From Gentiana macrophylla (lineage: Eukaryota; Streptophyta; Magnoliopsida; Gentianales; Gentianaceae), in NCBI GenBank assembly GCA_026214975.1, contig CM047805.1, positions 109,301,845 through 109,365,844 of the forward strand: a stretch of 64,000 bases of DNA. Direction: 5' to 3'. A program made the position numbers and the translations under genes. Shown one piece after another: positions 55,839 to 64,000 of the stretch. The notes beneath the pieces were generated by a model that saw only the letters and a program-made list of their open reading frames with translations, was not told the DNA's origin and did no database searches. How positions within the stretch are numbered: the stretch's first letter is position 1; every line of letters begins with the position of its first letter.

Positions 55839-56066
55839 ATATGTAAAATGTTATTGCGTATATATTATTTATATATATTACCTATGTTCGTGAACACTAA
55901 CGAGCGTTCACGAGCAAGGCTCGTGTTCGCTCGTTTAGTAAATGAGCAGGAAAAACTACTCGAGCTCGGCTCGATACCATTAACGAACGAGCTTGAACGA
56001 GCTTAAACGAGCCGAATTTGAGCTTTGTTCACGAACGCTCGTTCATTTAATAGCCCTAGCCACAAG

Positions 56067-59000
56067 CTGCTAGCCACTTTCCCTCCCGACACCAATTCTG
56101 GCATCCATCATACAAACCCCCAATCGATTTTCTTTCCCGTGATTGTCCTCCTCCGCCATCTTCGATTATCATTCTCCAGCATCCGATTTCACTAATTGCA
56201 GACAAAGCAGCTTCAAAATCTTCACTTTGAAGTAGCGATGTGAAGAAGACAGATGAGCAAAAATTCTTCGTTCTTCTTGAGACTATTTTTTTTCTCTTCC
56301 CTTGTGAGCTGATTAAAAGCCCGAATTCATAATTGACATAAAGGGTAAACTTGTAATCAATCGACATCACCTCCATCATGGGCCATACTCCCTATGTTTT
56401 TAGTTTTGCAGTTGATGTTTGGAGTTTTAAAGTTGGGGAGAACATATAGCGCAGGCTCATTCATTGGCGTCAAATGAAATGGAGCTTTGTTAACGCTAGA
56501 ACTGAACCTGTATTCCTGGTGCAAAACCATAGAGGTTTGTTTTTAATTTATTTTATTTGCAGTCATGAGTTCAAATGTCAAATTATCACAATCCTTATAT
56601 GTTTGAGTTAATGTTGTCACTTAGAAATGAGTGTGTGGTTTAGAGTTCGTGTAATAAACAACATCCAAAGTTTGGTGTTTGAATATTGGTGCTCTGTTTA
56701 AGGACAATGATGTTAATTTGAGATGTGGTTTGCTTTTAGTTCTTTATGTTTATAGTTTCTTCAGATGTTCTCATCTCAGTAAAGTTGAATAATTGTATGG
56801 AGGAACTTACAATGATTAAATGATTAATTTGGACAAGTAATATTGATAAACTTCGGACTGTGAATTTATGTTAATGTTGAAAAAAATTATGATAGACAAC
56901 ATTACAATACATAGGCTCCAACATCGAATGGAGACTCGTTTTGTATTACTATATGTATAAGTAAATTTTGTTTGAGTAAAACTGGTGAAGACAAGGCAGA
57001 GAAAATAGTATTGCTAAGTGTACTGCTGCATTGGTCTTTGGTTGTGTGAGTTCTTTGGTTGGCTACTGCTGCATTGGTCTTTTGGACAAAGAAAAAAAAA
57101 GATAGAATTTTAAGTAAAAAGAGTTTCCGTGCCATGGTTAATATAGATTGTTTGGAATATGATTGATACCATTATGGGGATGCGTTAATAGTATGCAAGT
57201 CTAATTATAACAAAAGAGGCGAAGCTGTCCTATTACTTTTCCAAAACTTAATATTGTAGTTTAAGCAGAAATATTAGTAATATAATTGATTGTTTGTTGA
57301 ATCAATAAGATTCTTTTTATCATGTTGATAACAATTCATTTTTCTAGTGGTTTCACTAAATAGTGAAGTATCCTTATCCGACATATATAACCTGGAGTGT
57401 TGCTTTTAAAATTCGGACTTTTGTTGACTTTTATAATTGCTTTGTCTTGTCACAATAGTCCATACTATTTTCTCTTATTGGTGTATTTTGCTTTGACAGC
57501 CAATAACAACCCTCTCATTTGCAGGGAAGCCGGAATATCTTGTGTCTACATCTCGAGGTTGGAATCCTTACGTTTCTTTTTAGAGTACTTCAAGTCTATC
57601 AATTGCGTGGTCTTACAAGCTCAGAAACAAAGGTTTGTGCTCCTTTCCAGTATTTTTAATGTCAACAAAGAGTAGTGTGTATCAAGCATATTTTTTACTT
57701 TTATGAGACGGAGCAAGTCCAAATTTGATAGCAAAATAATCGTCAACCGTATTTCAATCAACGAGAGAGTCAATTGAAGACGAGAGATAATTTTAAATCT
57801 TGGAAAGCCAACTCTTAGTTTATAATATGTACCTATCCAAATAGAATCCAAATCCTATAGCAGCTTATCTCGATTCAGAACCCATTTGAACATGGCAATG
57901 ACGGATTTCCTTTCACTTTTGTTCCTGTTACTTTGAATAAACACATTGACCACTATAGTTCTTACTCATTTGTCTTTTTTACTTCAGGTTAATATTGTTA
58001 CCAGATTGGTTTAAGCTTTTTTTTTTAGAATCCGATTGGATGTTTGTTGTGATACTACATTGTTTCAGCTTCTGATTTAGTAAGTTTGTTAGTATCTCTT
58101 TTACAATATGATTTGCTTATTTCTTATTTGATGTATCAATGAGCTTAGAATATTTATGCTTGATATATGTGTTTTGACTTGATAAATGAAAATGAAAATT
58201 GCATGCTAGTTGAGTCCTATTATTTTACTTAGGTGTTGGATATATGATAGTTGAACTCTATTAGTTGTATATTTTACACATCGCACTATTTGTGTTGTCA
58301 ATTAAAGGTTTAATCTCAATTTTCTTGAGAATTTGAGTAGTCAATTTATTTGTCTTAATTTGTCAGACCTTGTTTAGTTTAGTGCATTGTGAATCTACTA
58401 AGATGTGCATATTATTTGATTAGCTTGACATTCTAACTTGAGTTCTAGTTCTGTATCTATTAAGCAGACTTTGAGTTTAAAGAATCTGTGTAAGTTAGTC
58501 CTTAGCTGTAAGTGTCCTTATATACTTCAGAGTTGTATCTGCATCATGCTTGTAAACTGATCATTGTGTACTAGTCAATATGAGTTTTTATATTGAGTTT
58601 TTAATAACCATGTTGCTTTGAATCAGAATCTTGCATGGAAACACCACAAGGCATATTTTGAGGCTGTGAGCATTAGAATCATCATAATTTCCTTCTCTAA
58701 TCAAAGACAAGTGTGTTAAATACTGAATCTTTTTGGATTATGAGCAAAAGGGTCTAGGTAAAAAAGGTTGATGAGGAGTTTTAAGATGGTTTTGCGTGAA
58801 ATGAGGCAGAGGGATATGGAGAACAGAGGAGTTAGATACATGTTTTGTGTATGTATAGGTGGAGTATAGTGAAATTGGGTTGAAGAGTTTTTTTTGAGTT
58901 TTGAAGAAGAAAGAGTTCTTCTAACCATCATCGAAGTAAACCTAGGCATGCAAATCCTTCTCACTAGTAATAATATGCAGCGAGTATTTCAATTGTTGGA

Positions 59001-60280
59001 GTTGAGCTCTACCCGGTACTGTACCTGTTTAATATTGCAACAACTTTTCATTTGTAGTGGGAGGGTTTTGAACCTTAGTCTATCGACCTGTTCAAAACAA
59101 CAAATATTATGCTCTTTTATTTTGCATTAAGTTGAATTGTTTTTTTGATTAGTTGAGTACTTATTAGTTTATATAACCTATCAGAAGTTGAAGCAGACCG
59201 AAGAAGAAAATCGTATTGTTCGCCTTCGAACTAAATTGTACCATGAACAGAGTAGAGAAGAGGTACTTTTATATTTGTTTGTGAGCTTTATAAGAAGGCG
59301 ATCGGGTTTTCCTTAACAAATGTCGTCTGATGTGGATTGTGTATAATCTTATGTTATGGCATTGTTCATTTCTTCTTCCACATTGAGCTATAAAACAAAT
59401 CTGAAACAAGCAGGTCTATGTGCTGACATTTTATGGATGTGACTTTAAGGTGTCCTTAGTAATGTTCTTAATCAGATCCCTGGGGAATACTTGGGAAGTT
59501 GTGACTTGCTACTTGAAAGGTTTTTAATAACTTTTTTAAAAATCTGTTTCTAAATCGTCAAGTCAGTAAATGGTATAGAGGGTTCATATACCAAGTCATC
59601 GAGGTCATTTGTTGCTGCATCATATAGAATATGCAGACATCTCAACTTGTTATGGGTGATATCAAATATATGTATTGCATAATTTCGTTTTGGAGCTATT
59701 GATTTTCTTAATGATAATATATATTCTAACCGTTTGCTTAGCAATTCAATTTGAGAGCTCAAGCTTGTTCATCCTAGTCTGATTAGTTTATTATAATTGT
59801 AAGTGCTTTAATTCTGAAAATAAGAATCTTATATCTTGTTTTACTAAATATGAGTAAACTTTCACTATGTTTGTTTTCTGCTGCCGTGTATATGTTTCTA
59901 GAATTTTGAAAGGTTTTGATGCATTCAGAGGAGATGTGTGAAAGGATTCCTATCGATCATATCCTAAGATGGTTCAATTTTGGTGTCAAGTAGCTTGCTT
60001 CCCATGAACCGCCCATAGTTGAAGGTGCTTAGTGTTTTGGTGATCAACATTTATGGTTGTTAGATATTTGTCAGTGAGGATGTGATATTAGAAATTCCTA
60101 CCATTATGCGTCTACATGTAGCTTTTCTTTTTGAATATTTTGAAACAGCTATACCTCGATGTGTATATAGAATATCTCGGTGTATATTTTGGATATATTA
60201 ATGCTTGTTGCAACACACTGTAGCGTGTTTTATTTAACAATTGTGAAATTCTAATATTTCTTCATAATGGCTGATACTTT
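56067..60280. other. CACTA interior, with possible captured exons
   Basis: About 4.2 kb, AT-rich, without a long gene. Several short segments look like exons bounded by AG and GT. One is 57525-57632 (after CTCATTTGCAG; frame EAGISCVYISRLESLRFFLE), and a better one is at 59185-59262. No transposase motif was recognised. The rest shows nothing I can name. Confidence 0.45.
59185..59262 (+). pseudogene. Possible captured exon, coiled-coil type
   Basis: Between ATCAG (59180-59184) and GTACTT (59263) lie 78 bases, exactly 26 codons, with no stop: KLKQTEEENRIVRLRTKLYH and EQSREE. The charged, heptad-like composition differs from the AT-rich surroundings. The host gene is not recognised. CACTA elements are known to carry host gene pieces. 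Confidence 0.4.
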
Positions 60281-60289
60281 AATGGTATG

Positions 60290-60811
60290 TTTGATGAGGG
60301 TGGGTTATTTACAAAGAGCATGATTCAGTGTGGGGCTAATAACACTATAATGAGGGGATTTTTGGTCATGAATTCGTGATTTACTGAGGGCGAATGACCC
60401 TACAATGAGAAAACGTGTCGTCATTAGTTCGTGCATTGATGAGGGGTAAATGACCCTATAATGATGAATTTTTTTGTCATTAAAATGTGTTAGTGACGGT
60501 AATTGACCTTATAATAACGGGAATAGTCATCATTAATGGGTAGAAGCTAATATTCAACTTTAGTTCTAGTAAGAGGTAAATAAAGTAATAATCAGAAAAT
60601 TACTTGTCACTAGAAATATTTTTAATGAGAGTCTAATCTCGTCATTAAATCATTTATATCTTTAATGATGGGGCGGGTTCTCGTCATTGGATGCCTTAAC
60701 TAGAAGGGCAACTATGAGGGGGGCATGAGAGGGATTTCCCGTCATTAAAAGTCTTCAATGACGAGAAAATTGCGGGAATTCCCGTCATTAAAACCCATTT
60801 TTCTTGTAGTG
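60290..60811. repeat. CACTA right subterminal repeats
   Basis: Many short motifs of the type TTTAATGACGG / CGTCATTAAA and TGACCCTATAATGA in both orientations, running into the CACTA terminus at 60811. Such arrays are the usual transposase-binding region of En/Spm elements. Confidence 0.8.
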
Positions 60812-61608
60812 TAGTTAATACCAATTGGGCAACCAATGGTTCAAATAGATTGGACCATTGGCCAACCTAGATCTTTTCAAATTTTGTTTGGAATAGGTCT
60901 AGGCATATTTCAAAATTTTTATTTTGAAAAATGACTACGAAGATGCTTTTTGATTTTGGAAACCAAATGCATCTCTATTGCTTATGAATCAAAAGGAAAG
61001 GAAACAAGAGAGACCCATTTAATTTTGAATTTTATTTAAAATAGTTTTAAATTGGAAAATTAAAATTAAAATCGTTTTAAAATTAATAGTTAATTTTATT
61101 TTTATTAAGGTCTTTAATTAATTTAATAAAACAAGACGCAAGTTGTTAGGTTTTAATTTATCTTTTTCATAAGATGATTATTGTATGGACTAGATAGTAG
61201 ATATAATATGATTATACGGACCCAGTTTGTTCATGGACTCGATCAATAAGATAGATTTGAATGTTTTACTTTCTATTTTTTTAATGTTGCCCTAGGTCGT
61301 AATGAAGAACGTGACCTAGTTTTATTTTTTGCATTATCTCATTCCCGTTAGCTTCCCTCCCCTCCCCCCCCGCGTGTGCGGCAGGTGTATAGATTTATTA
61401 GATAGATTTTATGTAACAAGATTGGAGCAGAAGATGGAGACCAAAGAAAGACGAATAAAGATCTCATTCGTGATGACGCATCAAAGATCCTATTGGCGGT
61501 TGCATCTACCCTTAGATTGTAACCCGCGGTTTCCTCAGTTTGTATTTGAAACCGCGCTTAGGAAAAGTCCATGATCATACCGGTTATTTTTGTGCACGGA
61601 ATGGTATA
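60812..61608 (+). mobile_element. Probable continuation of the outer LARD-like element
   Basis: The sequence between the CACTA end and the chromovirus LTR. Non-coding, with 'taataccaattgggcaacca' near its start and an imperfect inverted pair 'aacccgcggtttcctcagtt' / 'gaaaccgcgct' near 61518-61560. I assign it to the element of the LTR at 27530 because of its position only. Confidence 0.4.
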
Positions 61609-62097
61609 TGTTGATAACGTAGAAATATGCACGTTTAGATGAGACCATAATTTAATTAAAAATTATTAAGTGAATTAATTATTCCCACGACAAAAATCGA
61701 GTTATATTATGTCTTCCAATATTATAATTACGGTGTAGAGCCTATATTCGGAACCAACTGATCGGCCCACGTCGGGAGTTGACCTACCTCGATTATATCG
61801 TTATTATCGAGATATAATCGTTATGAGATCTCACAAACATTTGGGTTCCGACTCGACTAGAATCTTGCGGTGATTGGCCAACGTCAGGACCGTCTGGTTT
61901 TAAAGACATGGGGTTGACTATCACATAGAGGTGTGAATTGTCAAAGAGGTTACTAGTCAACCACTGGAAGTCGCTTTGGTTGCGATTTGTAAGCGTGCCT
62001 ACCCCTCGAAATCGACCCTGTCGATCGGCCCACGTCGGGGATCGAGTCAACTTGATCGGATTCCAGATGCCCTTTTTTCAAAAATCGGGATATTACA
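61609..62097 (-). repeat. 3' LTR of the chromovirus
   Basis: Inner end TATTACA at 62097 next to the polypurine tract. The outer end is set at TGTTGATAACG (61609), inferred from TG...CA ends. GGCCCACGTCGGG occurs at 61765-61777 and again at 62027-62039, with a related GGCCAACGTCAGG at 61876-61888. The outer boundary is uncertain. Confidence 0.6.
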
Positions 62098-62112
62098 TTC
62101 CTCCCCCCTAAG
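62098..62112 (-). promoter_or_regulatory. Polypurine tract of the chromovirus
   Basis: The minus strand reads TTAGGGGGGAGGAA directly before TGTAATATCC. Confidence 0.85.
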
Positions 62113-62131
62113 ATGAGTTTCATCCTCAAAA

Positions 62132-63265
62132 CTAGATCGTACCTGGTAGATGAGGGAACTCTGGGAACTCGTTGAACAAGTCCGCTTCCACTTCCCAAGT
62201 GCCTTCAGTCGGTGCATGATTGCTCCAGTGCACTAACACTAACGGGATCACTCGCCTCTTTATCATCCTTTCCTTCCTATCCAGAATCTTTATCGGCTTC
62301 TCCACGTATGAAAGATTATCTTGCAAAACTTCCGCATCAATCTCAGATTCCACATCCACTTTAGATAGACACTTCCTAAGCATCGATACATGGAAGACAT
62401 TGTGGACTCTAGACATCGATTCTGGTAACCACAGACTATAAGCCAACTTCCCAACTCTTTCGACGACATCAAAAGGTCCTACATACCTTGGACTTAGCTT
62501 TCCTTTCTATCCGAACCTCTCGACACCCTTCATCGGAGACGCTCGAAGGTAAACTCTATCCCCGACCTCAAACTCTAGCGGTCTTCTTCTAACATCGGCC
62601 CAACTCATTTGACGATCTTGAGCGGCTTTTAGATTCTTCCTTATCAACTCGATCTTCTCCTTGGCTTGCTGAACCATCTCCGTCCCTGTGATGTGTTTCT
62701 CTCCCACTTCAACCCAGTAAAGTGGAGTTCTACACTTCCTACCGTACAAGGCCTCAAAAGGTGGCATTCCCAAACTAGCATGGTAACTATTGTTGTAAGC
62801 AAACTCAGCCAAATTGAGGTAATCTATCCATGATCCTCCGGCATCCAAAACACAAGCTCTAAGCATATCCTCGAGAGTCTGAATTGTTCTCTCTGACTGC
62901 CCATCCGTCTGCGGATGAAACGCTGTACTCAAATCAGTCTTCGTCCCAAAAGCTTTCTGTAAGCCCTTCCAGAAGCGACTGATAAATCTACTATCCCTGT
63001 CGGATACAATAGATAAAGGCACACCATGAAGCTTCACTATACTCTCGATATATGTAGTAGATAACTTCCTTATAGGCATGTCCACTTTACATGGCAAGAA
63101 ATGGGCTGATTTTGTAAGTCTATCCACAATCACCCAAATCATGTCATGACCGCCCTTAGTCTTAGGCAACCCGGTGATGAAATCCATCATGATATTCTCC
63201 CATTTACATTCCGGTATCTCCAAGGGTTTCAACAAACCTCCTGGCCTTCTGTGTTCTGCTTTCAC
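62132..63265 (-). pseudogene. Chromovirus integrase with chromodomain, one internal stop
   Basis: The frame starts within the zinc region (out of frame upstream) and holds the integrase core: WENIMMDFITGLPKTKGGHD (first Asp), SIVSDRDSRFISRFW (second Asp), HPQTDGQSERTIQTLEDMLR (Glu). Then come EFAYNNSYHASLGMPPFEAL, GRKCRTPLYW and the GDRVYLRASPMKGVERF block. A TAG at 62509-62507 interrupts; the same frame continues from there into the MAYSLWLPESMSRVHNVFHV block and a C-terminal chromodomain (PIKILDRKERMIKRRVIPLV, VHWSNHAPTEGTWEVEADLF). Chromodomains direct integration to heterochromatin. Apart from this stop the segment looks well preserved. Confidence 0.9.
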
Positions 63266-63353
63266 TCTCTGACATGTATCGCATCTTCCACAAACTCCGC
63301 GATCCCTAACTTCATGCTAGGCCACCAATATCTCTCATTGAGATCTCTATACA

Positions 63354-63869
63354 TCATAGTGGCTCCTGGATGTACCGCAAAGCAATCTTATGAGCTTCAT
63401 CCATGACCTTCTCCCCTAGGCCATCCACATCGGGCACACACAAACGGTCTCCGTACCAAAGATGACCACTCTTGTCCAACTGATAGCCCATTGTAGGCTT
63501 CTCTCGAGCTACTCGCTTCAAATCAAACAACACAGGGTCCTTATCTTGCTTAGCCTGAATCTCATCTAGAAAAGCTGACCTTGCCATCAATGGCGCCAAA
63601 TTCTGAGCTTCACCTTTCCGCTCAAACACTTGCATCTGCATCCCATCCAACTGATCCACAACTTCTTGCAAGGTAGTGATAGCATTAACCCCTCTCCGGC
63701 TAAGTGCATCAGCTACAATATTCGCTTTACCCGGATGGTATTGAATGTCAAAGTCGTAATCTTTCACGAACTCCAACCATCTTCTTTGTATCATGTTCAG
63801 ATTCTCCTGTGTAAATAAGAACTTAAGACTCTTATGATCCGTGAAGATCCTTGTCTTGACACCATACAA
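63354..63869 (-). pseudogene. Chromovirus RNase H, C-terminal part, and integrase start
   Basis: The frame begins [20 protein letters not shown] (RNase H Asp), then [30 protein letters not shown] (final Asp), and the spacer towards integrase. Beyond 63354 the frame is lost: the zinc-finger block reads in two frames between 63354 and 63265. A stop (near 63870) separates it from the RNase H N-terminal part, which runs to the window end. Confidence 0.88.
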
Positions 63870-64000
63870 TTAGTCTCTCCAAAGCTTTAGAGCAAACACC
63901 ACCGCTGCTAACTCCAAGTCGTGTGTAGGGTAATTCTTCTCATGCACCTTTAACTGACTAGATGCATAAGCAATTACCTTTCCTGATTGCATCAAAACAC
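63870..64000 (-). pseudogene. Chromovirus RNase H N-terminal part, cut by window edge
   Basis: The minus strand of this last stretch reads [20 protein letters not shown] and [14 protein letters not shown], the usual RNase H start in gypsy elements with its Glu, followed by a stop codon (near 63869-63871) before the next segment. Confidence 0.8.

Larger units (their letters stand above)
30285..56058. mobile_element. hAT-like non-autonomous element with GAGCTCG-rich ends, interrupted
   Basis: The left end TAGTGCTGTTAACGAGCC and the right end, inverted, TAGGGCTATTAAATGAACGA are imperfect inverted repeats of hAT type. A perfect 8-bp duplication GCCACAAG flanks them (30277-30284 and 56059-56066), as expected for hAT. 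Inside each end are many GAGCTCG/GCTCGTT motifs in both orientations. Without the copia composite the element is about 490 bp, so it is MITE-sized and has no gene. Confidence 0.85.
29687..60811. mobile_element. CACTA (En/Spm) transposon, non-autonomous, with nested insertions
   Basis: The right end at 60801-60811 is TTCTTGTAGTG, the inverse of CACTACAAGAA, the standard CACTA terminus. It continues as an inverted copy of AAAAATGGGTTTTAATGACG. The left end at 29687 reads TACAAGAAAAACTGATTTTAATGA, matching except that the first three bases CAC are replaced (TAA at 29684-29686). Both ends carry the subterminal TTTAATGACGG motif. Removing the hAT composite leaves about 5.3 kb. No transposase is recognised. 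The 3-bp target duplication could not be confirmed because of the altered left terminus. Confidence 0.65.
61609..64000 (-). mobile_element. Tekay/Del-type chromovirus (Ty3/gypsy), 3' end
   Basis: From right to left: RNase H, integrase, chromodomain, polypurine tract, 3' LTR. The chromodomain after integrase and the LTR start TGTAATATCCCG (element orientation) suit the Tekay/Del group. RT, protease, gag and 5' LTR lie beyond position 64000. Confidence 0.87.

Overview
This window is plant nuclear DNA, most likely from a eudicot. It is AT-rich, has plant-type LTR retrotransposons with tRNA primer sites, GT-AG spliced gene fragments, and plant-type PIF/Harbinger, CACTA, hAT and Helitron sequences. 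I find no intact host gene, rRNA, tRNA gene or CRISPR array. Nearly all of the 64 kb is transposable element, much of it nested. The only host gene I can name is a broken 3' part of a plant isoaspartyl peptidase/L-asparaginase (aspartylglucosaminidase family) gene at about 15.54-15.98 kb.

Layout. 1-9814: an Athila-type Ty3/gypsy element on the minus strand. Its 3' LTR lies outside the window; its 5' LTR is 7669-9814. It is inserted in the reverse transcriptase region of a Ty1/copia element (9815-13517, minus). 13518-16282: gene remnants and small MITEs (14363-14941, about 14960-15230), a foldback hairpin, and the asparaginase pseudogene. 16283-25721: a PIF/Harbinger transposon with 14-bp inverted repeats and a TTA duplication. 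It carries a decayed transposase and is split inside its second gene by a Helitron-like element (19429 to about 24885) that holds a 17-monomer, three-monomer-period satellite array. 25722-27529: mostly unassigned, with one possible first exon.

27530-61608 is a five-layer nest. The outermost layer is a non-autonomous LTR element (LTR 27530-29378, plus strand). Inside it is a CACTA element (29687-60811). Inside that is a ~0.5 kb hAT-like element (30285-56058, perfect 8-bp duplication GCCACAAG). Inside that is a SIRE/Maximus-like copia element (30556-55838, minus) with an extra ~3.8 kb coding region after pol. Inside its 5' LTR is a second Athila-type element (44342-55626, minus, perfect 5-bp duplication AGGTT). 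A solo LTR (39180-39581) separately splits the copia integrase. 61609-64000 is the 3' end of a Tekay/Del-type chromovirus (minus), entering the outer element.

How the parts work together: each LTR element has the usual order gag, protease, then integrase/RT/RNase H in copia or RT/RNase H/integrase in gypsy. Every coding copy here is disrupted. Athila copy 2 is the youngest by LTR similarity, but its RT active-site Asp-Asp reads Gly-Asp. The observation I find most worth checking is that the U5 regions of both Athila elements carry a 13-14 nt sequence complementary (allowing G-U) to the D arm of tRNA-Asp, the same tRNA that matches their primer-binding sites. I did not find a clear undescribed functional system.
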